Assembly (NCBI GenBank): GCA_025928545.1
Contig: JAICJH010000007.1
Location: forward strand, 87,064 to 151,063
DNA from: Bryobacteraceae bacterium
GTDB taxonomy: Bacteria; Acidobacteriota; Terriglobia; Bryobacterales; Bryobacteraceae
Direction: 5' to 3'
DNA length: 64,000 bases
The notes below the pieces were generated by a model. The model saw nothing but the letters and a program-made list of their open reading frames with translations, was not told the DNA's origin and did no database searches. Within the stretch, counting starts at the first letter, position 1; each line of letters begins with the position of its first letter. Below are positions 8,363 through 16,468 of this stretch, piece after piece. The position numbers and the translations under genes are program-made.

Positions 8363-8509
8363 TTTGCTTCCTTTCTGTTGGGGTGATCAGAATAATGACC
8401 TTCCCTGGCTACAGAAGTAGCATGCGGGCGGTTCGGGTTTAGTGGGCTAAATTTGTAAGATATGGGAAACAAGGCAAATAGAGTTCGCACTTTCTTGAAC
8501 TGAAAAAGA
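8261..8509. repeat. Dispersed repeat, copy 1 (5' end and leader of the HGL gene)
   Basis: This segment is about 90% identical by eye to 12326-12555. Both run from GCGCGAGGAAAC through the HGL start codon and its ribosome site to CTGAAAAAGA. Copy 2 has a 12-base and a 1-base deletion in the coding part. The leader holds the conserved stretch GAACTCTATTTGCC on the minus strand. Preservation of the non-coding leader indicates segmental duplication, not just shared protein ancestry. Confidence 0.85.
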
Positions 8510-8518
8510 AAATGGCCG

Positions 8519-8545
8519 CCGATTCACGCCGATTCACGCCGATAA
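8519..8545. repeat. Short tandem repeat GATTCACGCC
   Basis: Two exact direct copies of GATTCACGCC (8521-8540) with partial copies on both sides (CGCC before, GATA after). A degenerate version, CACGCCGGTTCACGCCGATT, lies at 19534-19553, next to the start of the other dispersed repeat. It may be a REP-like or recombination-prone sequence. Confidence 0.5.
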
Positions 8546-8605
8546 AACCACAAACCTACTGCTTTGACGTCGATCACGGCCTTGGACCCGGCCTGAAAAC
8601 CTGGA

Positions 8606-9835
8606 TTATCTGCAGGTGGGTTTGACACCACGCGGAATCCAATCGAAGAGTGGAAGCGAGTGACCGTCGTTCAAAATCACACCACTCCTATGCGCGAGAA
8701 CTCCATCCGCCTCTCCTGCCGCGCGAACCCTGATCGCAACGATCCCAAACGTGCGTGCCGGCGTGACCTCACCCGCGTCTGAGATTCCGTTACCGTTACG
8801 GTCCTGCCATACACTGATGCCCTCCAGTTCCTCTCCGGTGAGTGAGCCGTCGCCATTGTTATCGAGCGCAGCAAGAGGTTCGAAGCCATTCTTCCAGAAC
8901 ATCCACCAGGTCACCGACCCGAACATCTGACGGCCAGAGACGATGTGTCCTTCGTGGGCGGGATCCCAAACCAGCATGGCTGTGTCGCTGCGAAGCCAGG
9001 GCCATAAACGGCCTTCGGTGAATCCGTCTAAGTCGAAAGTGACCGTAGAGGAAGAGAGGAGTTCGCTGAGGTGAGCATTTGGCCGGGTCGAAAAAATCAG
9101 AGGCGTTATGGCACGAGGCAGCCGATTGGTGCGATTGATATCGGCCTGCACGGCCGCGATTTGTGTTTTTGCTTCCGCAATAAAAGTCTTGTCTGACTTA
9201 GAGGGTGCTTTTGACTTTCGTTCCGCGATCTCCCTTTGCAGGTTTGCGATCAGGGCTTGCCCGGATTGTACAAACAGAACAGGCCCGGGCCCTATGTGAT
9301 CCTTTGCCATTTCCGAGAGCCGGTACGCCTCCCGATATTCTCGAATCGCCAGAAGCCGCCACGTCGTTGGGTCGCTCCCCGTCAGATTGCGTGGCGGCTG
9401 CCCGAGTTGCGCGGCGAAACGCTGCGCTTGCTCAGCCATCCAGCCAAGGCTGAAGTGATACAGCGCTTCTTTCGAATCGAGCGCGATAGCCTGACGATAG
9501 TGCTCGACACTCGAGAAGAAAAGCTCCTGGGTCTTCGTCGATAGTACTGTTGCAGAAGGAGGCGCTTGGGTCTTTTCCTGAACCCAGGACCACGTGGCAA
9601 CGACCGGGAGTTGTTGCTCATCTGAACGCCCGAAGACTTCCAAAGAGTCGGCCTCCCCGCTAAACGCCAGGCTTTCCAACCGACCGAGAAGATAATGAGC
9701 GTCAGCCTGATTTGCGTACTCCGCGAAGTTGGCTGTAACATTCTCAACAAGGCGATCGAGTGGCACTTTCTCTCCGCGCATAAATTTGGCGCAAGCGAAA
9801 GACGAAAACAATAACAGCAGGAAGCCGACTTTCAT
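8606..9835 (-). CDS. Secreted protein with TPR-like region and EF-hand/dockerin-like calcium loops
   Basis: A 409-residue protein beginning MKVGFLLLLFSSFACA, a signal peptide with a poor lipobox (SFAC). Residues about 35-70 and 105-185 are helical and TPR-like (HYRQAIALDSKEALYHFSLGW). A lysine-rich helix follows (about 205-240). Near 320-350 there are two calcium-loop patterns, DNNGDGSLTGEE and DRNGNGISDAGE, as in EF-hand or dockerin-type domains. Function unknown. The ATG overlaps the stop of a 40-residue upstream ORF as ATGA. The downstream flank holds the tandem repeat at 8519. Confidence 0.65.
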   Translation of the reverse strand: MKVGFLLLLFSSFACAKFMRGEKVPLDRLVENVTANFAEYANQADAHYLLGRLESLAFSGEADSLEVFGRSDEQQLPVVATWSWVQEKTQAPPSATVLSTKTQELFFSSVEHYRQAIALDSKEALYHFSLGWMAEQAQRFAAQLGQPPRNLTGSDPTTWRLLAIREYREAYRLSEMAKDHIGPGPVLFVQSGQALIANLQREIAERKSKAPSKSDKTFIAEAKTQIAAVQADINRTNRLPRAITPLIFSTRPNAHLSELLSSSTVTFDLDGFTEGRLWPWLRSDTAMLVWDPAHEGHIVSGRQMFGSVTWWMFWKNGFEPLAALDNNGDGSLTGEELEGISVWQDRNGNGISDAGEVTPARTFGIVAIRVRAAGEADGVLAHRSGVILNDGHSLPLFDWIPRGVKPTCR

Positions 9836-9954
9836 GAATTGTCCTGTTTAATCAACGCGACGTCGAAGCGCAACTGCTTGTTCTGAGCCAGGGATGGCAT
9901 GCAGATCGGGAAGCTACATACCCAGATTATTTGTTTCCGATTTCGTTTGGCCAT
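9832..9954 (-). CDS. Small 40-aa leader ORF, TIGR03435-like N-terminus
   Basis: ATG 9954 is preceded by a good ribosome site (GGAGG, five-base spacing) and opens a 40-codon frame whose TGA overlaps the ATG of the next gene (ATGA). The peptide has a basic N-terminus, a hydrophobic core (IIWVCSFPICM), then QNKQLRFDVALIK. That last part resembles the mature start of TIGR03435 proteins (FDVASVK in the gene at 19561). Either it is the truncated relic of such a gene or a genuine leader peptide that delivers ribosomes to the downstream gene. The ribosome site and coupling are seen; the ancestry is inference. Confidence 0.45.
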   Translation of the reverse strand: MAKRNRKQIIWVCSFPICMPSLAQNKQLRFDVALIKQDNS

Positions 9955-10079
9955 CTATACCTCCACGATTCAAAGTCGGTTTCCCATGTTCGTCAGAGTA
10001 GCCTCAAGCCAACCTTGAAGACTACCGGGCGCACTTCGAGTCCCGCCTTTCGTCCCAATGTCCCTGTTCCGATAATCCG

Positions 10080-11210
10080 TCAATAGAGTATCCCGTTCTT
10101 CTCACCGCCAACGATCCTGCCCGACGATTTCGATGTGAGGGCCACACCCAGCGAGTGTTTCTTCGGCTTCTGTGCGCTATCGGGAGTAAATCCCACAACG
10201 TACTGCGACAGTGTTACATCCCGCGCGATCTTGAGAATAGCTGCCAACGCCTCCCGATCGAGCTGATGTGGAACGAAGACTTCACCTCCGGTTCGTGCGC
10301 CCACGGCCGCGAACCAGGGAAGATTCTGGTACCCTGTGTTGCCCACAACCCCGGCCTTGTTCTTCAGCGCCTCCGGCATGTCAACCGTCGTAAATACTCC
10401 TCCCGGTCCGGGTCGGTCCCAAACCACGTGCATTTTGTCCTGATTCATAATGACCGGATTAATCGGGACGTTTGCCGCGAAGGCAGGCCCAACGATAGTG
10501 TTGTAATCTCCCCTTAGATCGTTTTCCCCGGTCCCGCTCATCCCCGTGGTGAAAACAAGCAGGAGGCGGCGGGCTGGGACGGGAGACGCGGTGGCATCTT
10601 TCAGTGTGGTGACAATCGACTCCGCCAGCCAACCCATGAAAGGAGCCTCAAACATCGGTTTCCGGACCGAACTGCCAGGCAACAACGTGAGTTCGCCTTT
10701 ACCCTGTGGAATGGGATCCAGCAGCGCCTGAAACGCATGGCCAATTTCGCGCGGGTCACTGGTGGCACCGCAGAGCCGCTCCAGTTGGCGGCCCGAATAG
10801 TGATAGACAGACATCCGGATAGCGCTGCCGTTCTGCTGTAACAACCCGCCGGTGAGGCGCTCATCCCAGCCGTCGATAAATTCGTAATCGGCCTTCGGGT
10901 TCCAGTGGGATATGTTGGCCATGGCTTTGGGCGGAAAAGTGGTTGTATCAAACAGCAGGATGAGTTCGAGCGGAAGCGGATGCGGAGTGTTGGGGCCTTC
11001 GAAGGTGGTGAAGGGTCGGGGATGTCCGTCTTCGCGGAGAATGACGTCCGAAGGCTGCAGGTCCGCCGCGAAGAATTTACCGCGCTGGACGTTGAACGGA
11101 ACGAACACTAGTTTCGCCGTCGAATCAAATGTGGGAGGGTCCGGCTCCTGAGCCATAAGGGCAACGGCCATCAGAACCAACGCAAAAACGCGATAGAGGT
11201 TTTGAGACAT
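10080..11210 (-). CDS. VWFA-related protein, acidobacterial type (TIGR03436-like)
   Basis: A 376-residue secreted protein. It has a signal peptide (LYRVFALVLMAVALMAQ), then the family start FVPFNVQRGKFFAADLQPSDVILREDGHPRPFTTFE. The von Willebrand A core begins at LELILLFDTTTF and continues through RRLLLVFTTGMSGTGE and VPINPVIMN to SQYVVGFTPD near the C-terminus. The metal site is degenerate (DTTTF instead of DxSxS). Such proteins are numerous in Solibacter-like genomes and have no proven role. ATG 11210 is preferred over 11246 because it starts the signal peptide directly. It stands alone between hypothetical genes. Confidence 0.8.
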   Translation of the reverse strand: MSQNLYRVFALVLMAVALMAQEPDPPTFDSTAKLVFVPFNVQRGKFFAADLQPSDVILREDGHPRPFTTFEGPNTPHPLPLELILLFDTTTFPPKAMANISHWNPKADYEFIDGWDERLTGGLLQQNGSAIRMSVYHYSGRQLERLCGATSDPREIGHAFQALLDPIPQGKGELTLLPGSSVRKPMFEAPFMGWLAESIVTTLKDATASPVPARRLLLVFTTGMSGTGENDLRGDYNTIVGPAFAANVPINPVIMNQDKMHVVWDRPGPGGVFTTVDMPEALKNKAGVVGNTGYQNLPWFAAVGARTGGEVFVPHQLDREALAAILKIARDVTLSQYVVGFTPDSAQKPKKHSLGVALTSKSSGRIVGGEKNGILY

Positions 11211-11303
11211 GGTCGTTTGACGCCAAATGTGGTGAAAGGTTCCCACACTTTTGATAGATCCGCGACCGGGCCTGGATTACCGCAATTGCTGTTTTGACGT
11301 CGA

Positions 11304-12107
11304 TTACGGTCGCTCGCCCGGAGGCTGAATCGTTTGCATCGTGTTGGTATCAAACCGCCGGAAATCCGTGTCGCGAATGTGACTCTCGAGCCAAAAACTC
11401 TTCAGGAGGAGGCGAAAACCAATCTTCGCATCGATAGCGGTCTCCATCCACAAACCGCCGGCAATCGCGGACTGGTCGATCGCCAGGGTTGAGCCCTTCT
11501 GATACAGGGACAGCAGCGCCCCCGTTCCCTTTAAATGCAAGCTATCGAGAAACCGCACTTCGAGGCGTGCCATTTGACGGTCGGATTCATCGATCCAGAT
11601 TGTCCCCTCGAAAAGGCGGCTGGATTTCTTATCTGAACCGTGCGGGGGTGTTCCCGATTTGTCGCTCAGGTCGAAAACGAGCGTCGAGCGGCCGCGGAAG
11701 AGTGCACGTCGCGGATTGCCGATTGTCATCAGCTCAAGAACGTCGCCTGCCCAGGCAAACTGGTCTTTTGCGCGAGCGCTCTTGACGCGCGACAGAGCCT
11801 CCTTCGTCGCACGCTTCAGTTCGCGTTCGTTCTCCCGAGCGCTTAGTGCCGCGCCATCCCTTTTGGTCAGGCGTTCGATTCGATAACCATTCGCAAAGAA
11901 CACTTCAGACTCGTCGATGGATTCCCTCTTATCTACAGTCCGGCGCACCTCATGAAAGGTATAAGACTCGCGAAGAGCATACGCGGCTTTTTCATGATCG
12001 CGGATGTCGCGGAGCAAGGAATCAAAATCGGGGAACTCCTCTGCAGGGCAGAAGGAGGTTGGACAGAAGAGGAAGATAATTGCGCTGCTCGCCCATCTCG
12101 ATGTCAT
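11304..12107 (-). CDS. Secreted hypothetical protein
   Basis: A 267-residue protein with an N-terminal signal segment (SSAIIFLFCPTSFCPAEE). The mature part has an opening helix (DFDSLLRDIRDHEKAAYALRESYTF), alternating beta and charged segments, and a region ESDRQMARLEVRFLDSLHL. This arrangement recalls outer-membrane lipoprotein-sorting (LolA-like) folds, but I cannot confirm it. Near the C-terminus is DTDFRRFDTNTMQTIQPP. On the minus strand a CATAAT hexamer overlaps its ATG, so the start could be slightly downstream. It is adjacent to the mosaic of gene fragments at 12164-12555. Confidence 0.5.
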   Translation of the reverse strand: MTSRWASSAIIFLFCPTSFCPAEEFPDFDSLLRDIRDHEKAAYALRESYTFHEVRRTVDKRESIDESEVFFANGYRIERLTKRDGAALSARENERELKRATKEALSRVKSARAKDQFAWAGDVLELMTIGNPRRALFRGRSTLVFDLSDKSGTPPHGSDKKSSRLFEGTIWIDESDRQMARLEVRFLDSLHLKGTGALLSLYQKGSTLAIDQSAIAGGLWMETAIDAKIGFRLLLKSFWLESHIRDTDFRRFDTNTMQTIQPPGERP

Positions 12108-12163
12108 TATGCGGTTCTAATGATGACATAATTCGATGGTTCGAAAATGTTCGGCGATGCAGG

Positions 12164-12325
12164 CGATTCGAATGGCTAGTTGCCGGTCGGGATCTTGTCG
12201 GCCTTGTCGATGATGATGAACTTTGCGGGCGCGGTTCGGGTTTCGAGTCTGAGGCCGAGGTCCTGAATGGCGCTCGCGATGGAACCTGCCGCGAGGTCCT
12301 CCATTGAGGCATTTGCCGATATGTC
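12164..12325. repeat. Dispersed repeat, copy 1 of the 3' end of a TIGR03435 gene
   Basis: These 162 bases align without gaps to 19549-19710 with about seven mismatches counted by hand. They encode the last ~45 residues and stop codon of the TIGR03435 gene at 19561 plus a dozen bases beyond. The homology stops exactly at 12325/12326, where the other dispersed repeat begins. Confidence 0.85.
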
Positions 12326-12414
12326 GCGCGAGGAAACGGCTTTGCCCAGTTCGGTGTTGGGTCCGCCGTTGGGATTGACTGTGCGGGTGGGGGCTCGGCG
12401 ATTGGTAATGACAT
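12176..12414 (-). pseudogene. Mosaic remnant: HGL-gene 5' end joined to a TIGR03435 3' end
   Basis: Reading the minus strand: a start codon and ribosome site identical to the gene at 8362 are followed by 30-odd codons of that gene (TVNPNGGPNTELGKAVSSR). At 12325 the frame passes directly into the TIGR03435 C-terminus (SMEDLAAGSIASAIQDLGL ... DKADKIPTGN, stop). The junction is in frame for both parents, but a 1-base deletion near 12396 separates the start codon from the fused frame. The remnant is therefore probably not translated from that ATG. Confidence 0.7.
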
Positions 12415-12555
12415 TTTGCTTCCTTTCTGTTGGGTGGATCAGAATAATGACCTTCCCTGGATACAGAAGTAGCATGCGGGCCATTCGGGTTTAGTGGGCT
12501 AAATTTGTAAAATATCAGGGCAAATAGAGTTCGCACTTTCTTGAACTGAAAAAGA
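12326..12555. repeat. Dispersed repeat, copy 2 (5' end and leader of the HGL gene)
   Basis: Second copy of 8261-8509. Leader, ribosome site and first codons are conserved. The coding part has lost 12 bases after the fourth codon and one further base. Together with 12164-12325 it forms a 392-base block composed only of sequences that recur elsewhere in the window. Confidence 0.85.
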
Positions 12556-12630
12556 GGATGCCCGGAATTTAGTTGAAACTGGCGACTCTCGCCGGAGCCG
12601 TCGGCACGTTTTCCGCCGCGAACCGCGAGA

Positions 12631-15600
12631 TCAGACCAGGACAGCCGTCTCCTCATTGGTATGAATCGGGGTGATCTTTCCGGCGCGAAGCGCGGCTGTA
12701 GCACCCGGCACACTTAAAGGCCGGGCGAAATAGTATCCCTGAACTATTCGGCACCCCCACGATCTCACCAGCGCGAGCTGCTTTTCGGTTTCCACACCCT
12801 CGACAACAACCTTCATACCTAGTTCATGCGCGAGGCCGATAGCCGCCCGCACAATCGAATCGTTCTCCGATCTCATGCCTATGTCCCCGATAAAGGTCTG
12901 GGCGATTTTGATGCGATCCGCCGGGTACCGCCGAAGATAGTCCAGTGAGGAGTAGCCACTGCCAAAATCGTCGATCGCGAGCCGCAGACCCATCTTGCGC
13001 AGGCCGAGCAGCACGTCATTGTTCTCTTCTGAAACCTCCATCAGGACGCTTTCGGTCAGCTCCAGTTCGAGACGCTTCGGGGGCAAGCTGTACTCGGCCA
13101 GAATCGCCGCGATATCGTCCTTCAATTCCAGCGGCTTCCTGAATTGCACCCCCGACATGTTGACTCCAACGAGCGGGGGCGCAAGGCCGGCGTCGAGCCA
13201 TTGTCGGGTCTGCCGGCATGCCTCTCGCATGACCCAGCGTCCCAGCGTGACGATCAATCCGCTCTTCTCCGCTTCGCCGATGAACTGACCTGGTCCTAAA
13301 GCCCCCCGCTCCGGGTGCTGCCATCGCACTAAAGCCTCAAGCCCCACGATGAAACCGGTGTCGCTGTCAATCTGGGGCTGGTACATGAGAAAGAATTGAT
13401 TTGATTCGATAGCTCGGTGAAGCTCGCTGTTGAGAACCACACACGCATGGACTTCGGCCTCCATCAAGGCAGTAAACAGGCGATGGCTGCCGCGCGCCTC
13501 CGACTTCGCCCGGTACAACGCGATATCCGCGTGAGAAAACAGTTCTTGCAGGCTGGGCGAATCGATTCCATAGACCGCGATTCCGACGCTGGCGCTGGAG
13601 TGGATTTCATTGCCTTCGATGACGAACGGTTCTCCGATGGCGCTCGCAATCTTGTCCGCAACGCCAGCCGCTTCTATCGGGTCTCCAATACCCGATACCA
13701 AAACTGCAAACTCATCCCCGCCAAAACGGGCGATCAGGTCGGTGTCACGGACGCTCGCTTTTAACCTGGCAGATACTGCGACCAGCAAAAGATCGCCGAC
13801 ACGATGGCCGAGAGTATCGTTTACGTCCTTGAAGCGATCGAGATCAAGGTAAAGAACGGCGAAACCCTGCAAGTCCTTACGCTCGATCCGAAGGATTGCC
13901 GCCTCGAGCGCCTCGGCAAACACATTACGATTCGCCAGTCCGGTCAGACTATCCCGGCGGGCCATATTGAGGATCTTCTCTTCTGCCCGTTTGCGCTCGC
14001 CTATATCGCGCAGAATGCCGAGTGCGTATATTTCCGAACCTACGGTCATCATATTGACCGCAAGCTCTATGGGTATCTCATGGCCGTCTTTCCCGATTGC
14101 CACCAGTTCCTGTGTTTTCCCCACAATAGGACCCCGGCCAGTGGCGGCGAACTCCCTCATGCCTTGCGCGGCTTTCTCCCGGAAACGCTGCGGCGCCAAC
14201 CAATCGTGAATCGGCTTTCCCATTGCCTCGTCTGCCGAGTACCCAAGCGTTCGTTCAGCTGCCCGATTCCAATAGCACACGCGGCCTTCGGAATCCATCA
14301 TGATAATGGCGTCCAGCGCGGTCTCACTCACCGTACGAAAACGTTCTTCGCTCTCGCCGAGTAAACGCTGCGTGCCCTCTCGCGAGATGACGATGCCGAT
14401 TATTTCCGCGAACGTAGCCAGTACGTCGAGCTCTGTCGATGTCCACTCGCGATCGGACTTGCACTCGTCGATGCCGATCACGCCCCAAAACCGGTCACCT
14501 GCGAATACCGGCATTTGCAGCGTGGATCTGTTCCCGAGCCTCTCCATTATCCGGCGGATCGCGGCTACGGCGGTTCGGACCTGGGTGATAACCGGTTTGC
14601 GCTCGCTCAGCGGCGCGAGCCACGCGCCAATCGCCTCCGGGTCATTCGGATTTCCGTTCTCCAGCGCCGACTGGTCTATCGGCAATACAATCCCCGGAAC
14701 CTGCCAGCGGTAGCGCAACAAGGGCGGATCCCTCACATCGGGCGAGTTCTCCAGTACCAGGACGCGATCCACATTGAGTGCTTCCCCAACGCTCCTGAGA
14801 GCCTCCGACATTCCGGTTTCAATCGACTCGTGGGCGATCAGTTCCGCGGCCCCGATCGTTACCGCATGCAGGATCCGATCCCGATAAGCCAGTGCATCCG
14901 CCGCGACCTTACGTTGGGTGACGTCATGGAAACAACCCACCATATATGTCCGTTCGCCGACGGTCATCGCTGAACCGGAGAGATCGGCGAAGAATAATGA
15001 GCCATTCTTTCGATTTATCGGAAGGTCGGAAATCCCCCCGATTTCACCTTTAAGGTTTCGTTCGAAGGCCGCACGTATCTGAGCCATCTGTTCAGGCGGA
15101 TGGATATCCGCAAGACCCATTTTGGCGATCTCATCCGAACTATAGCCGAGCAAGTCTGAAAATGCCTTGTTTGCAAATGAAAACTTCATGGATTCCACAT
15201 CCACCATGACGATGGCATCGACTGTGGTATTCAGGACTGTCTTAAGCCGGATTTCAGATTCCTGAAGTATGCTCTCCCGCAGTTTACGCTCAGTGATATC
15301 CCGGACGAAGGTCAGGAACTGCCCGTTGCCCTGCCAAAAGGAAGTGCTGACTTCGGCATCGAAGAAACTGTTATCTTTCCGCCGCAGCCGCGTCTCGAAG
15401 CGATCAAAGCCGGCTTTTCTGATCAGCGCCATATGGCCGTTCGCGGCGGTTTGGGTTTCGAGGGCCTCGATATCGTGAATCCGCAGCGGTAAGAGTTCCT
15501 CGCGTGAATAGCCACTCATGCGGCAAAAGGTCTCGTTCGCATCAAGAAATTGTCCTGTCGAATCGAGAATCCAGAACCCGTCTGATGTCGTCGCCAGCAT

Positions 15601-16059
15601 CGTCGCATGCTGGCCGGCCTGAAGGCGTATCTTCTTCTCGGCGCTTTTTCGCTCAGTAATATCGCGGACGCTGGCAAAAATCTGCGTCTTTTCGCCCTCA
15701 GCGAAACGTGTCAGCAGTACTTCAGCATCGAAGACCGTGCCGTCGAGCCGTTTGAGCGTCCATTCAAACAGATTGGAGCCTTCGCGGAGGGTCGTGCCGA
15801 TCATTTCAAGCGCTTTATCTTCAGATAAACGTCCATCCGATTGCCGTTCGGGAGAATATTCCCACGGCTGCCTTGAAAGGAGGTCCTCTTCGGCCTGCGC
15901 CCCGTAGAGTATGCAAGCACTGCGGTTTGCCGAAAGAAATTTCCCTGAGGATGGCTCCAGAACAAATAGGGCGTCACGGCTGGCCTCGAAGAGCTCGAGA
16001 TATTTTGTTTCGTTGTCGCTCGTGGCCGTCTTAACTTTGCGCAATTCAGTCACGTTCAT
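12631..16059 (-). CDS. Multi-PAS/GAF bifunctional GGDEF-EAL cyclic-di-GMP protein
   Basis: A 1142-residue sensor. Three PAS domains span about 15-135, 138-258 and 262-385, a GAF domain about 395-560 and a fourth PAS about 565-690. A diguanylate cyclase domain (about 695-860) has RFGGDEF intact and an RDTD inhibitory site five residues before it. A phosphodiesterase domain (about 870-1120) has EALVRW, NMSGVQF, LELTES, IDDFGSGYSS, KIAQTF, VEGVET and VQGYYFARPL. All metal and catalytic positions of the EAL family that I can recognise are retained, so both synthesis and hydrolysis are possible. No membrane segment is seen, so it is probably cytoplasmic. ATG 16059 starts shortly before the first PAS. 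Confidence 0.93.
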   Translation of the reverse strand: MNVTELRKVKTATSDNETKYLELFEASRDALFVLEPSSGKFLSANRSACILYGAQAEEDLLSRQPWEYSPERQSDGRLSEDKALEMIGTTLREGSNLFEWTLKRLDGTVFDAEVLLTRFAEGEKTQIFASVRDITERKSAEKKIRLQAGQHATMLATTSDGFWILDSTGQFLDANETFCRMSGYSREELLPLRIHDIEALETQTAANGHMALIRKAGFDRFETRLRRKDNSFFDAEVSTSFWQGNGQFLTFVRDITERKLRESILQESEIRLKTVLNTTVDAIVMVDVESMKFSFANKAFSDLLGYSSDEIAKMGLADIHPPEQMAQIRAAFERNLKGEIGGISDLPINRKNGSLFFADLSGSAMTVGERTYMVGCFHDVTQRKVAADALAYRDRILHAVTIGAAELIAHESIETGMSEALRSVGEALNVDRVLVLENSPDVRDPPLLRYRWQVPGIVLPIDQSALENGNPNDPEAIGAWLAPLSERKPVITQVRTAVAAIRRIMERLGNRSTLQMPVFAGDRFWGVIGIDECKSDREWTSTELDVLATFAEIIGIVISREGTQRLLGESEERFRTVSETALDAIIMMDSEGRVCYWNRAAERTLGYSADEAMGKPIHDWLAPQRFREKAAQGMREFAATGRGPIVGKTQELVAIGKDGHEIPIELAVNMMTVGSEIYALGILRDIGERKRAEEKILNMARRDSLTGLANRNVFAEALEAAILRIERKDLQGFAVLYLDLDRFKDVNDTLGHRVGDLLLVAVSARLKASVRDTDLIARFGGDEFAVLVSGIGDPIEAAGVADKIASAIGEPFVIEGNEIHSSASVGIAVYGIDSPSLQELFSHADIALYRAKSEARGSHRLFTALMEAEVHACVVLNSELHRAIESNQFFLMYQPQIDSDTGFIVGLEALVRWQHPERGALGPGQFIGEAEKSGLIVTLGRWVMREACRQTRQWLDAGLAPPLVGVNMSGVQFRKPLELKDDIAAILAEYSLPPKRLELELTESVLMEVSEENNDVLLGLRKMGLRLAIDDFGSGYSSLDYLRRYPADRIKIAQTFIGDIGMRSENDSIVRAAIGLAHELGMKVVVEGVETEKQLALVRSWGCRIVQGYYFARPLSVPGATAALRAGKITPIHTNEETAVLV

Positions 16060-16468
16060 CGCCCGGCGTGCCGGATTTGGGTTCTCGACTCATTTCGCCC
16101 GACCCAATGCTGGAATTGACCTCGGGCCGCCCTTCGATATGTGCATCGAATATACTCTGAATAACCCGCCCTACCTGCGGCCTGCGAAGGAGCATGCCAA
16201 ACACAGCCGGCATCGGGAGAAGCGATTCTTTTCCGTCGGTATAGAGAAATCTCCAGGAATTGCAAATTGCACGCAGCGCTCCACGCGATGTCGATACGAA
16301 CGCGGTTGTCAGAACGAGCGGCTATCAAGGAAATACGAAGGCGCGATGTGGAATGCGGGCACACTTGTGGACCTAACTGTGCGCGCTGGTCGACATGCGT
16401 CAGCGCGACAGGACAACTCGGGCAACAAAAGACCGTCACGCGTGTCCTGAACTCATCGCCGGGTGCGG
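16060..16468. other. Intergenic, no gene recognised
   Basis: 409 bases between two minus-strand c-di-GMP genes. Frames exist on both strands but none shows a family motif, a ribosome site or consistent codon use. A small dyad CCGGC-GT-GCCGG (16063-16074) lies just upstream of the PAS-GGDEF-EAL start codon. No terminator hairpin with a T-run was found. Confidence 0.5.

Noticed and set aside
12176..12484. A complete 102-codon gene starting at MARMLLL within the mosaic
   Set aside because: The first 25 residues are antisense or leader sequence shared with the HGL leader, so only the fused remnant is meaningful.
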